DNA from: Artemia franciscana
Taxonomy: Eukaryota > Arthropoda > Branchiopoda > Anostraca > Artemiidae
DNA: 64,000 nt
Direction: 5' to 3'
Assembly: GCF_032884065.1 (NCBI RefSeq)
Contig: NC_088864.1
Location: 16,806,409 to 16,870,408, forward strand
Program-made: the position numbers and the translations under genes
The notes under the pieces: generated by a model
Database searches by the model: none
Seen by the model: the letters and a program-made list of their open reading frames with translations, nothing else
What the model was told of the DNA's origin: nothing
In this document: piece by piece, positions 9,971-21,893 of the stretch
Layout: each line of letters starts with the position of its first letter
Position numbering within the stretch: the first letter of the stretch is position 1

Positions 9971-12230
9971 AACAAGAGCTAAGAGCTCATATGGCACTTG
10001 TGACGAGGCCGGAAGAGCCAAGAGCTGATATGGCATAAGCTCTAGCAAAATTCTAAGAATCAATAGATTGATCCTGTAAAAGGAAAATCAGATGTAAAAG
10101 GAAAATCAGAGGCTTAATGTCGGTCAGGATTTACAACAAGAGCTCTGAGACACAAGGTTCTTCTGAATATCAAAATCCATTATGACCCGATAACCCACTT
10201 GTAAGTTAAAAATGCCATATTTTTCCTAATTTTTCTTCTCCCTTAAGCCCCCCAGATGGTCGAACCAAGGAGAACGACTTTATCAAGTCAATTTGTGGAG
10301 GTCCCTGACCCGCCTACCAATTTTCATCATCCTAGCACGTCCAGAAGCGCCAAACTCGCCAAACCACTGGACCCCCCTAACTCCCCACATAGAGAGGATC
10401 CAGTCCAGTTACGTCAATCACGTATCTGCGACATTTGCTTATTCTACCCACCAAGTTTCATCCCAATCTCTCCACGCAAGGCGTTTTCCAAGATTTCCGC
10501 TTCCCCGTTCCAACTCCCCCCGATGTCACAAGATCTGGTTGGGATTTAAAATAAGAGCTCTGAGACGTGAGTTCCTTCTAAACATCACATTTCATTAAGA
10601 TCTGGTCAACCGTTTTTAAGTTAAAAATACCTCAATTTTTCTAATTTTTCCGAATTACCCCCCCCCCCCAACTCCCCCAAAGAGATCGAATTCAGTCCGG
10701 TTATGTCAATCACGTATCCAGGACACGTGCTTATTCTTTCCACCAAGTTTCATCCCGATCCCTCCACTCTAAGCGTTTTCCAAGATTTTCCGTTTCCCCC
10801 CTCCAACTCCCCCAATATCACCGGATAAGGTTGGGATTTAAAATGAGAGCTCTGAGACACGAGGTCCTTCTAAACATCAAATTTCATTAAGATCCGATCA
10901 CCCTTTCTTAAGTTATAAAAACCTAATTTTTTTCAAAGAAACAACTGTTATCAAGTCAATTTGTGCAGATCCCTGAAACACTTTACAATTTTCATCGTCT
11001 TAGTACGTCCTGACGCACTGAACTCGCCAAAGCACTGGAAATCCTCCCCAACCAAAGAGAGCGGATCCGTTCCAATTATATCAATCACGTATCTAAAACT
11101 TGTGCTTCCATCCACTCTAAGCGTTTTCTAAGATATCTGTTTCCCCCCTCGAACCCCCATGTCCCCGGATCCGATTCAAATTTAAAATGGAGCATTTGAG
11201 ACATAGGATTTTCAATATATCAAGTTTCATTAAAATCCGATCATCCATTCGTAGGATAAAGATACCTCAATTTTTACGTTTTGCAAGATTTTGGTTTCCC
11301 CCTCCAACTCCCCCAGTGTCACCGGATCTGGTCAGGATTTAAAATAAGAACTCTGAAGCACAAGATACTTCTAAAGATCAAATTTCATTAAGGTCTGATC
11401 ACCCGTTCGTAAGTTACAAATACCTCATTTTTTCTAATTTTCCCAAATTAACCCCCCCCCAACTCCTCCAAAGAGAGCGGATCCAGTCCGTTTATGTCAG
11501 TCACGTATCTTGTACTTGGGCTTATTCTTCCCACCAAGTTTTATCCTGATCTCTCCAGTCTAAGCGTTACTAAGATTTCCGGTTTCCCCCCCCCCCAACT
11601 TCCCCCAATGACACTGGATCAGGTCAGTATTTGAAATAAGAGATCTGAGCTACGAGGTCCTTCTAAACATAAAATTTATATTAAAATCTGATCACTCCTC
11701 CGTAAGTTAAAAATACCTAATTTTTTAGAATTAACCCTCCCCCCAACTCCCCCAAAGAGAGCGGATCCGTTCCAGCTATTTCAATCGCGTATATAGGACT
11801 TGTGCTTATTTTTCCCACCAAGTTTCATCCCGATCCCTCCACTCTAAGCGTTTTCCAGGATTTTAGGTTTCTCCCTCCAAATCCCCCCAATGTCACCGGA
11901 TCCACTCGAGATTTAAAATAAGAGTTCTGAGACACGATATCCTTCTAAATATCAATTTTCATCAAGATCCGATCACCCGTTCATAAGTTAAAGATAGGCC
12001 TACCTCATTTTTTCTATTTTTTCGAATTAACCGTCCCCTTCCCCCCCCCCAGATGGTCGAATCTGGGAAACGAATGTTTCTAATTTAATCTGGTCTGGTC
12101 CCTGATACGCCTGCCAAATTTCATCGTCCTAGCTTATCTGAAAGTGCCTAAACTAGCAAAACTGGGACAGACAGACCGACAGAATTTGTGATCGCTATAT
12201 GTCACTTGGTAAATACCAAGTGCCATAAAA
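9971..12230 (+). mobile_element. Helentron/HINE-like non-autonomous element, copy 1, with internal tandem units
   Basis: The 5' end holds AAGAGCTAAGAGCTC followed by TATGGCACTTG. The 3' end holds CAAGTGCCATA, the exact complement of that 11-mer. Just before the 3' end is a hairpin (12203-12222): CACTTGGTA, two bases, TACCAAGTG. The interior has about seven degenerate units that start near GAGCTCTGAGACACGAGGTC (10145, 10555, 10847, 11192, 11348, 11640, 11921), each with C-runs and segments like CAAGTTTCATCCCGATCC. Subterminal inverted repeats, a 3' hairpin and internal tandem units are the hallmarks of Helentron-derived elements of the DINE-1 type. No Rep/helicase coding region is present. It sits in a SUV3 intron. 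Confidence 0.7.
12203..12222. other. 3' terminal hairpin of Helentron-like copy 1
   Basis: A perfect 9-bp stem, CACTTGGTA/TACCAAGTG, closes on a 2-nt loop. It is followed within a few bases by the element end, CCATAAAA. Confidence 0.8.
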
Positions 12231-12526
12231 ACTGATGTTTCCTATTAAAAACATACTTTTGCAGATAACAAAGGAGCTGAAGAAGGTTGTGTGCAGTTTT
12301 TTCGCAACGATAGCGGAACTTATAACACAATTTACATGTTGAAAATGAATTAGCTTTGAAACCAATTTTAACCAACTAAACGAAGTTAGATCAAAGAGTA
12401 TAGGTAACTTATAAGAGTGGAAACTGGCACCTGTGTCGACAAAAAAAAAACCTTCAACGCCATCTAGCTTTTGACGAAACTTGGCATTTTAAATAGTGTA
12501 ATTATAAGAACAATTAATTTAATGAG

Positions 12527-12670
12527 TCCTGTGGTGGCGCAGTGGATTTGACCTTAGCTTGGTAATACGGGACCCAGAGATCGAATCACGCTGCAGGAAT
12601 GCACCGCAGGGCCGACGCAGGGACCATAGTAGTCAAGAAGCGTCGTTAGTTCTTAAATAATAATAATAAT
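12527..12670 (+). mobile_element. tRNA-derived SINE, copy 1
   Basis: TGGCGCAGTGG (about 12535) resembles the A box and AGATCGAATC (about 12577) the B box of a tRNA promoter, spaced as in a tRNA. GCTTGGTAATACGGGACCCAG between them recurs at the minus-strand copy near 43450. The copy ends in an ATA/TAA-rich tail. A functional tRNA is unlikely because the arms do not pair properly. Confidence 0.6.
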
Positions 12671-12875
12671 TAATTTAATGAAAATTATAAGCATAAAGAG
12701 TACCCTAACAATAATTAATTACTTTAATAAAAAATAATTTAATAGAAACAATCATTTAATTAAATTTGTCTAATTAGTAAAATTAGTATTAATTTTGACT
12801 AACAAAAAATTGAATTACAACAAGCCCCGCAGTAAGTCTAAGCCAGCAAAACTAAGACAGCGGGGAATGTCTTTA

Positions 12876-12883
<8 letters not shown>
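12671..12883. other. AT-rich SUV3 intron segment
   Basis: Mostly A and T with several AATTAATT blocks. No gene is seen. Confidence 0.4.

Positions 12884-12940
<57 letters not shown>
12884..12940. repeat. (TA)n microsatellite 1
   Basis: About 28 uninterrupted TA units. The apparent Tyr-Ile proteins across it on both strands are artefacts of the repeat. Confidence 0.95.
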
Positions 12941-12943
<3 letters not shown>

Positions 12944-13845
12944 AAAATACATTCAAAAAATAGAGAATTTTTTTTAGTAAGCAATGAAAAGAGAAAAATT
13001 ATCGTTCTTTTTTCTATCTCAAAATTTCCCACAGCAGATTTTAAAACCAAGTACGTTTGAAAAAGATGGGGCTATTTCTCTCTCTAGAAATAAGTAATAG
13101 TGTGGCGTTTTAGGAAAACACCTCACAGATATACACCAATGAAATTGAACTTCACTTCTTAAAATAGAAATATATGGGAGCAATCCTTTTTTCCTCGTTG
13201 ATTTAAAGGTGTAGCTATCTCCACAAGTGATAAAGGAGATATAACGTGATTTGAAAAAAAAAAATAGAAAATTCTTAGCGTTATGAGAAAAAAAACAGGG
13301 AGAGCAGATTAGAGCAATTGATACAGTTTTCTGGCCTTTAGATGGTAGGCTATCAAGCTCAGTTGGAAAATTAAATAAAGCGCTTTATTAAATGATCTCT
13401 TTTGAACTATCCTAGCCAAAAAGGAGGGGTATATCTAGTCCAGGATGGAAAGATGACGAAAGCTACCGGGAAGAATTTCTCGTCACTCCCTAAAGTTTAT
13501 GTCCTCTACTTACAGATATCGTTTGATCACACTATGACAGTGTGTATGAGCCTTTTTCTTAAGCCCAGTCTTAATTTGTGCAACAGTTTATCTTAATCCG
13601 TGAACAATAGGGGTCTTTCATTTTTGGGCAATAATGGGAATAATGTAATAGCGTTAATAGTTCTAATGTAGAACGCTGTTCTATTGTTCGTATTTATCTT
13701 AGTTTTAAATATTATCCTGTGATTGGTTCAAAATTTCAATTGGCTGAAAAGGACAGATAGGCGTGACCTCTTCTAATTTCATTTCATTTATTAATTTAGA
13801 GATTACTAAAAAAAAATGTGGTCTCTTTAAACCATCTTATCAAAC
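12941..13845. other. SUV3 intron, no gene seen
   Basis: Only short open frames without coding character occur. No repeat unit is recognised except short A-runs. Confidence 0.4.
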
Positions 13846-14893
13846 ATTTCGTGGTAACTAACTGTAAGTAAGGAGCGACCTGGCTCAATAGTAACCAAAC
13901 TCCAAAAGACGGAATTTTGATACCAATAGTTACATAAAAAAAATCGTGTTTTTATGCTAATTTTAAATATATAAGTTTCATCAAGCTTAGTCTTATTCAT
14001 CAAAAGTTACGAGCCTGAGAAAAATTGCCTTAATTTAGAAAATAGGGGAAAACACCCCTATAAAAGTCATAGAATCTTAACGGAAATCACACCATCAAAT
14101 TCAACGTATCAAAGAACCACTATAGAAGTTTCAAGCTCCTATCTACAAAAATGTGGAATTTTATATTTTACAAATCACAGATGCGTGTTTATTTGCTTTT
14201 TTCCCAGGGGTGATTGTATCCGCCCAGTGGCCTAGAATGTCGTAAGAGGGCTCGTTCAAACGGAAATTAAAAGTTCTAGTGCCCTTTTACGGTGATCAAA
14301 AAATTGGAGGGCACCTAGGCCCCCTCTCACGTTCATTTTTCCCAAAGTCACCAGATCAAAATTTTGAGATAAACATTTTGTTCAGCATAGTCGAAAAACC
14401 TAATAACTATGTCTTTTGGGACGACTTAATTCCCCACAGTCCCCGGGGGAGGGGCTGCAAGGTACACACTTTGACTATCGTTTACACTTTTCAGGGGGAC
14501 TTTTTCACGTTGAGGGGTAGGGTGGAGGGCTCGGGAGGAGGGGGTTACGTGGGAGGATACTTTCATGGAGTAATTTATCATGAGGGAAGAGAATTTCCAC
14601 GAAGGAGTTTTCTAGCATTATTTAAAAAAAAAAGAGAAAATAAAAAAAAGTTTTTTCAACTGGAAGTAAGTAGCAGCATTAAAACTTGCAACGAACAGAA
14701 ATTATTACGTATACAAGGGCGTTCGTCTCCTCCTCAATACTTCGCTGTTTACGCTAAAGTATTTTTCGTAATTTCAACTATTTATTCTACGGCCTTTGTG
14801 ATTCAGGGGTCATTCTTAAAGAATTGGGACAAAATTCAAGCTTTAGTGTAAAGAGCAAGGCATTAGTTTTAATGTCGCTCCTTACTTTCAGTT
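13846..14893 (+). repeat. Composite repeat family R, copy a
   Basis: It begins with a segment like GTAAGTAAGGAGCGACCTGG and runs through conserved blocks such as AAAGTTACGAGCCTGAG, GGAGGGCACCTAGGCCCCCT and AATAACTATGTCTTTTGGG. It ends near TGTCGCTCCTTACTTTCAG, an inverted form of its start. A 190-codon open frame inside (14279-14851) is a by-product, since the same blocks are not open in the other copies. It is followed directly by copy b in the same orientation. Confidence 0.75.
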
Positions 14894-14920
14894 GAAAAAA
14901 CTTTTTTTTTTCATTTAATT

Positions 14921-16250
14921 GTAAGGAAGGAGCGACCCAGCTCAATAGTAACCGAAACTCTAAAAAAACGGAATTTTAATACCAATAAATATATCAAAAG
15001 ACTTACATTTTTATGCTGATTTTAGATATACAAGTTTTATAGGGTTTGGTCTTACCATTTCAAGGTTACGAGCCAGAAAAAATTTGATTCATTTTCGAAA
15101 AAAAGACGAAGCACCCTCTAAAATTCATAAAATCTGAATGAAAACTGCACCATCAAATTCAGCGAATCAGAGAACGCCTACTGTAGAGGTTTCAAGCTCC
15201 GATATTTAAAAGTGTGGAATTTTGTACTTTTTGCCAGAAGAAAGATAATGGATGGGTGTTTATTTGTTTGTTTGCCTCTTTTTCCCAGGGGTGATTTTAT
15301 CGACCCACGGGGCCTAGAACATCGAGAGAGGACTAATTTCAACGGAAATTAGAAGTTCTAACGAATTTTTTTGAGTTACAAAGAAAATTGGAGGACAACT
15401 AGGCGCCCGCCTACGCCATTTTTTTCCACAAAATCGTCCAATCTAAATTCTGAGATTGCTATTTTGTTCAGCATAGTTGAAAGGCCTAATAACATGACCC
15501 CCAAAGCCCCTAGGGAATGGTCTTTAAGCTATAAAATCTGCCCATTGTTTACGTATAGTATTTGCTATTGGGAAGTATACATGCATTTTTTCAGCTGGGG
15601 GGAGAAGACGAAGTTTTTTTGGGGGGGGACTTTGCACGGGGAGAATTTATCATGGAGAGAGAATTTTCCAGGGGGTGAACTTTTCAGAGGAAATTGTATA
15701 CTGGGGGAATTTGCCAGAATTCCTGTACGAAATTTCTTTATGTGTCTTGCTTTCTCTTTACTGACTCAATTTCACGGGTGGAGGTGTTACGGGTAATTGT
15801 CCAGGGTAAATTTTCACCAGGATTGCATTTTTTAGAGGATATCTCCGTGGGGAGGGGGATTTTTCTGTGGATGTGGAGCCAGATTTCCTGGCGTTATTTG
15901 AAAAAACGATCAGGAATTAAATGAAAGAAAACAAGTTTTTTCTACTGAAAGTAAGGAGCAACACTAAAACTCAAACCAACAGAAATTATTAGGTATACGA
16001 GGGGGGTTGTCCCTCCTCAGCACCTCGCTATTTACGCTAAAGTCTAAATTTTGTCCTAATTCTCCAAAAACGACTCCTGATACACAGGGGTAGTTTGATT
16101 AGAACAAAAAGTAATTTTTTTTTAAATTCTGAAAAACTTTAGTGCGAAGAGCGAGGTGTTGAGGAGTGGGCAACCCCCCTCGTATACGTAATAATTTCTG
16201 TTCGTTTTAAGTTTTAATACTGCTCCTTGCTTTCAGTTGAAAAACTTTTT
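14921..16250 (+). repeat. Composite repeat family R, copy b, with terminal hairpin
   Basis: It starts at GTAAGGAAGGAGCGACCCAG and parallels copy a block by block. Its 3' end is an imperfect hairpin (15947-16234). The left arm runs from GAAAGTAAGGAGCAACACTA to TTTACGCTAAAG, and the right arm from CTTTAGTGCGAAGAGCGAGG to CTGCTCCTTGCTTTC. Confidence 0.75.
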
Positions 16251-17733
16251 TTAATTTGATTTTGATAATATAGGCGGCCTAGCAACTCTGTAATAATCTA
16301 GCAACCATCAAATTTGCTACTAAAATAGGAAAGCTAGCATCCCCTTTACCCGAAATTATGTACAGAACACTACATAATACATCTTCTATTTGTGCTGGTG
16401 TTAATAATTCATTAATAAGGAATAAAGTCGATGAAATATTGATTAATTGACTACTACTCAGCTCAGAAACTGAAAATAAATAAATCCTAATAAAAAAGAG
16501 TATTCTTAGTAAATACCTATACAAAGAAAGGGAGGGGGTGGTAAATTAGTTTTCCCCTAAGATTGACTCGAAGAACATTTTAAAGAACACGTTACACTTC
16601 TTAATAGTAAAATGTGCTTCCATGATTCTACTACTATACCTAGTAAATGTTTCTAGTTGATCTAGTATTTTTTTTTCTGATTACTGACTTCTATTTTATG
16701 TCTGGATATTTTAGCTTGATGCTAAGACTTCTGACTTCTGTTTTTGTTTTTTTTGTTTAAATTCTAAAAATTCGTCTTTTTTCTCCTACTTTATAATTTT
16801 TCTTTATGTCTTTTTTAAGAAGTAGTTTTTTTTGAATGATTCATATTTCTTATTCAGACCAAAACTACCGCAAGGTTTTGCTATATGTTTGCTACTTGCC
16901 AATTAAAAACGACGCAGCATAGCTCTGTAGGGTCTTCATCCTTTTATTTCTTTGATCCAGATTGACAAATTTATTAAACAACAGATTTAACTGAAAAAAT
17001 ACACCCAATTAGCTAGCAATGGGACAATGAATCAGAATCGGCAAAGAGAATAGTAAAAAAAAACAAGGTCTTTCGACTAAATTTTCCCCGATCTCAGATT
17101 TTGAATAAAAGTGTCATTTTTAAGGTCAAACTAACCGGAGGGTAACCTGCCACCCCTGAATTACGCGAGTCACATTTATATAGAACCACGCCAAATTTCC
17201 GAAGACATTTTAATAAGAGCAGTTGATATATCAAAACATTGTGCCTATAGGAATGAAATGATAAATGCAGGCCCCGAATGATGCAAATAACCCATTCAAA
17301 ATAGAGGTTCTATAGATATACTTTAACAAAAAGGTTGAGAATTTAAATATGTGTGATTAGTGAGTCCACAGTTAGACTCATTTTCCAACTACTACCTCAA
17401 CATCCGAATTCATACATATAAACTAACAATCTTTTTTTTTAAGTTTAAGGCAATGACTCACGGTCATTCAGGATTAGAGAACTTCTCTACAGGGTGATTA
17501 TTACAAATTATTAAAGTCGAAAGGATGACCATTCAAACTCAAAATGCTTATATTTCAAAAATATATATATTTATTCAAAAATCATATTTCTTTCAATAGA
17601 AAAGCTTATATTTCAAAAAGCATATATTTCAAAACTAGAGTTTAATTTTCAGCAAAGGTGGTATTTAAAGATGTCAATGTTTGCTGAGGCTACGAAAATC
17701 CTGACAAGTGTGGGACCAGTCTTGCAATATACC

Positions 17734-17738
<5 letters not shown>
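16251..17738. other. SUV3 intron, no gene seen
   Basis: Short open frames only. The ATATTTCAAAA motif recurs a few times around 17550-17630. No coding sign is present. Confidence 0.4.

Positions 17739-17827
<89 letters not shown>
17739..17827. repeat. (TA)n microsatellite 2
   Basis: About 44 uninterrupted TA units. Confidence 0.95.
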
Positions 17828-17830
<3 letters not shown>

Positions 17831-18837
17831 AACATATCCAAAATTAAAACAGGTCAATCCGATATTTTTATTTTTCTTTATACGTATACAAATTTTATAT
17901 TGTGCTGTTATTTTTATGCTGTTTACTCTAGTATTTTTCCGTTAAAAATATTCGGGCTGTGTTTATTATATTCTTTGTCTTAATTACAACAAAGTTTTTC
18001 TAGTCATTATATACACCTACATTATTACTTTATTTATAAAAGGCAAAGCAGCGTTGCCTGAGAAAATTTTAAGTGCTAGTAGAAAAAACAAGGGGCAAAT
18101 AGAAAAACGACAATTTTGGCTATGGATTTATAATATCTAAAAAATCAATTTAGCTGGGGATGTTACGATTCCTAATAAATTCCACCCCCCTTATCTGAAA
18201 AAAATGAGACCTCTAGTGAGCTGGATTCTGATCCTAGCCCATTATCCCCAACAACCCCAACTAGTCATCCTGTTCTACCTTTGCAGTTCTCAGCCAACAA
18301 TAATACCCTGTCGTGGCAATTAGTTTTCTCACAACTGGATACAAATCCAACTTACTATAGCAAGAGACCTAATTAATTTCGGCTCAATTAATTAGTTGGC
18401 AAAAATTAATATTGGCAAGTTACTTTTCTAAACACTCCAGTCTTGGGGCTAGAAACATCTTTAAGAATCCCCGAAGGAATTTATAATATTTTATTTAGTT
18501 CTCGATACATCATTTCATTTCAAAGAATTCTCGGGTTCATAAAAGTTGATTAATAGTAACTTGAAATTTTCATGAAATTGCAAGTATATTTTAAGCTAAA
18601 AATTTAATCCTTTGTGCTGAGGATGCTCATCCGTAAAATATTCGAATAGTTGGAATAAAGGAAATGCTACAGAATGCAGGGAACATTGACACAAGAGTCA
18701 AACTAAACCTTGGAGCAGCAAATGGCACTGATCACACAGACGACATTGGATTCGTAAGCAAGGAATATTTTAACTATACATTGTTTTGGACACTCTTGCT
18801 TACCGTCAAAACAACGCACAAAAACCCATACAATAAT
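17828..18837. other. SUV3 intron, no gene seen
   Basis: AT-rich DNA. A 66-codon frame at 18664-18864 has no family resemblance and runs into the repeat that follows. Confidence 0.4.
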
Positions 18838-19028
18838 CAAGGTCGTATCCTGGAATTTTGTTAATCCAGGAATTTTGTTGGAGGGTCTTTTTCAAGAGGG
18901 GGAGGGGTACACAGAAAAACTTAGAAAAACATTTCAAAAAATTTTTAATATGCATTTTTGTTATGTTTTCGCGAGTCGGACAAAATTTCAGAGAAGGTTC
19001 AAACTCTCTATCCCTAGATACAGCCTTG
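18838..19028 (-). mobile_element. Short TIR element (family M), copy 2
   Basis: The ends are CAAGGTCGTATCCTGG and the complementary-like CCCTAGATACAGCCTTG. The interior contains GCGAGTCGGACAAAATTTC, the complement of the TTGTCCGACTC block found in the copies at 37611 and 55207. It lies only 28 bp from the SUV3 splice donor at 19055. Confidence 0.7.
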
Positions 19029-19055
19029 ATGGTGATAGAAAACAACAAAGCTTAC

Positions 19056-19336
19056 ATGGATCGGATATAGATGCCATTTCAACGGTACAAGCCACGTGTT
19101 TTGCTAAGTCTCCATTAGGATTAACTCTTTTTCGTTCTTCACCAGTCACAAGGTCACAAGGTGTACCTAACTCATTTGACTTTTGATAAACTTCACTTGC
19201 TAATAGCTTTAAAGGTCCACAATAAATCCCACTGTCAGCCGTTAAAAATCTTTGCATCGCATGGTAAGTTTTTCCACTGTTTGTGGGGCCGGCATGGAAT
19301 ATAAACTGACGGTTCATAGCCCGGGCTTCAGGGTAC
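19056..19336 (-). CDS. SUPV3L1: SUV3 RNA helicase, exon with Walker A (motif I)
   Basis: The exon encodes [10 protein letters not shown] and then [13 protein letters not shown], the Walker A/motif I that binds the ATP phosphates. The RecA-1 core follows: [20 protein letters not shown] and HVACTVEM. The order and spacing match SUV3 proteins from animals. Acceptor: ttatttag|GTACC. Donor: GATCCAT|GTAAGC. The exon is 281 nt; one base at its start completes a tryptophan codon from the exon at 21671, and its last base starts the tyrosine codon finished in the exon at 8621. Both joins rebuild residues expected in the family, which strongly supports the splice sites. Confidence 0.97.
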
Positions 19337-21670
19337 CTAAATAAAAAGTTAGGAGTTCAATAAAAAGTTGAATTAGTAGAAAAAAGAGTAATAACAACAG
19401 TATTAGATTAGAAGACAGACTGCGGCCTTCCTTTAATCTTTTTTTTTCAAAACGACAATGTATTTTCATTTAAAATTATTTAGCTTACAACAAAATTATA
19501 AGGACCAATATCAAAAAGGTATTTCTTGTTGAGGTGCCAATGCTTATTAAGGAAGAAAATATCTAAAGAAATATCTCGAAATGTTTTGTAGATTTTCTGC
19601 GACAAGAACTTACTTCAATTAAAAAAAAAAAAGAGCCTGAAAAATAAAAAAATTACCATTTATAACTCTTGAGCGCAACGAGGAAGGCCTTGTTTTGCAT
19701 ATAGAGCCAAAAGGTAATAAATTAACTTAAGGGTGGGCCAAAAGGTTGGAAAAATGGTTTGTAAGCCAAATTATCACAATAACACAAATAAAACATGAAG
19801 ATCTAGAATGAGGTTCATACAAAGGATTCCATATCACGGAAAGAGTATATTCAAAAAATGATGAGGTTAACTGTATGAAAGAATATGGAAAATTATGTTA
19901 AAAATCATATAAATCCCCAAACTTTGAGGGATAAGGTGCGAAGCCACCCACCCTGACATATTGGTCCATAAATTCCTCAAGCTCTTTAACAACAATAATA
20001 CTGTATATGAACCTTCTTAATAAAGATTTCCGTTCAAAAGACAATTAAATTTTTATAATCTTTCAGACGAACACCTCAGCTTTTAAACAATTTTAGGTCA
20101 GATAATTTCGCCATTTAAATTTTTCTTTTTTTAGAGATATTACTTATATATTAAGCGACGTTCGCTTTGAGCAACGCAGATTTTGATTCAAATCCAAAAA
20201 AGGAGAAAACCATCTAAATATTCAGTAAAAAAGAATAATAAATGACCATAATTATTCACCAATGATAATTACAAGAGTAACTGTGGTAATTAAAGAGGCT
20301 TGATTTCTGTAGGAAGAAAATTACTTAAAATAATGATACTTATTAAAAATGTTCTAAGACTGTTTGACAAAAAATGGAAAAAAAATACTTAAGACTAAAC
20401 GAGGCTGATTTTCAGCCAATTGAAAAAAACGAATAAAAATACAAAAACAGATAATTTGGCAAGGAGTTAAGCCATCCTCAGTGCTGAAGAAAAAAATATA
20501 TAAGAAAAACTAAGAATAAACCTAACTTTCTGAAGTCAACACTAACAAGGCAGAAGAAATATTTTGGTTTGTTAGTAAGGTTTTCTTCCGCTTTGGTATC
20601 GTCGACTTCATCTATTTATTTTTTCAGCATTACGGACCGCTTGGGAGAGGTCCTTGCCATATTTTTTTTCTTTTTGATTTTTTTTTTTTTTTTTAGTTGG
20701 CTGACAATCACCCTGGTTTTCTTAATTATTATTATATTTGTCCGTTTTTATTTTTAAAAAAAATGCTTATTTGAATAAGAGTTGCAGGAGATAAAGTTTT
20801 GAGAGGAGAACAGTGTGATGTTAGGAAGACTAGAGGATGTATCAACCAGCTTAACTTAACCGGCTTTAAGATTAACTACAAAATTTAGCCCCTCATCGAA
20901 TTTATTTAGCCCTTTTTTCGTCAGTTTTATAGATTATGAATGGGCATTTAATTCGGCCAATAGAAAAACTTCAGCGAAGGTCCTGATTAGGTTTTACTCT
21001 TTTTAGGGACATTTGGTCAACATTCTTTCCTGTTTTCTTTCAGAAGTATAGAATACTTATAGCCAAATAAAATTTTCATACCGTCAATTATTGCTGCTTG
21101 AAACTTTTCCTTTAATTTTCAGCAAAAAGGAAATGAAACTGTACAATTTAGGAGATCTGATGGGAAAAGGCAGCCCTTATTGTAGCCCTAAGCCTTTATT
21201 TGTAGTATTTATGTTGGTTTCAGGTTTCTTTTATTCACTCACAGTTTAAGTTTGACATACTGTATGACTATTTCAGCTCGTATTAGATTTTAATTTAGGT
21301 TTAAAATCAGCCCGTTTTATGATTAATCAAAGAAAAAAAAAATATTGCTCATTGTTTATGGCCCACCAATCAATGGGACAATCCTGCACACCTCTTTTTG
21401 GGGGTTGTTACAAACATGTAGTAATCCACTGATATATGCTAGAGAGAAATTTTTCTTTATTAAATAAAGAAAAAAATAAGAAAACCCTAACTAGAAAATT
21501 CACTAATTATGGAATTATAAGTCTACTGACAGTTCTCACAGTGTCTAAAATTTCTAAAAGCTCTACAGCATCATTCCCTCTGAACTGAAAACAAAACAGA
21601 ATGTTCAAACGTTACTAACTAGCGCTTGCAGATTACAAGCTCAAATTTAATAGTATAAAATTTAACTTAC
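19337..21670. other. SUV3 intron, no gene seen
   Basis: About 2.3 kb of AT-rich intron with A-runs and T-runs (for example near 20680). No transposon end or exon is recognised. Confidence 0.45.
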
Positions 21671-21893
21671 CACGATGCAGGAATTGTAAGATCTGATATC
21701 TTTTTTAGATCCTCAACGCAATCCAAATGAGGGAAAACCTTTCGGGCATGTTCATAATAGTAAGGAAATAAACTGTGAACATGGTCCGCCTCTGCCAAGA
21801 TGTCGCTAATAACAATATGTAATTCGGTTGGCATTGCATCACCATCAATACAGAAACGTCGAAAACTTAGAAATGCTTGGTGGAATAAGTGAG
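21671..21893 (-). CDS. SUPV3L1: SUV3 RNA helicase, N-terminal domain exon
   Basis: It translates as HLFHQAFLSFRRF, then a segment with HIVISDILAEADHVHSLFPY and ending DLKKISDLTIPASW. This is the helical N-terminal domain ahead of the RecA core of SUV3. Acceptor: gttttag|CTCAC. Donor: GCATCGTG|GTAAGT. The length is 223 nt, entering with two bases of an alanine codon and leaving with two bases of a tryptophan codon. The joins give NGLDAHLF with the exon at 23812 and ASWYPEARAM with the exon at 19056, both as known for the family. Confidence 0.95.

Noticed and set aside
12527..12600. Functional tRNA gene
   Set aside because: The boxes resemble a tRNA promoter but the acceptor and anticodon stems do not pair, and the flanks fit a SINE.
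12795..13060. Open frames of Tyr-Ile repeats on both strands
   Set aside because: They are translations of the (TA)n tract; the same happens at 17708-17983 and 54399-54747.
14279..14851. 190-codon open frame
   Set aside because: It lies wholly in repeat family R, and the same frame is interrupted in the other copies, so it is not a gene.
15371..15924. Open frames of 141 and 76 codons
   Set aside because: Both fall inside repeat family R copy b, in overlapping frames with no shared family.
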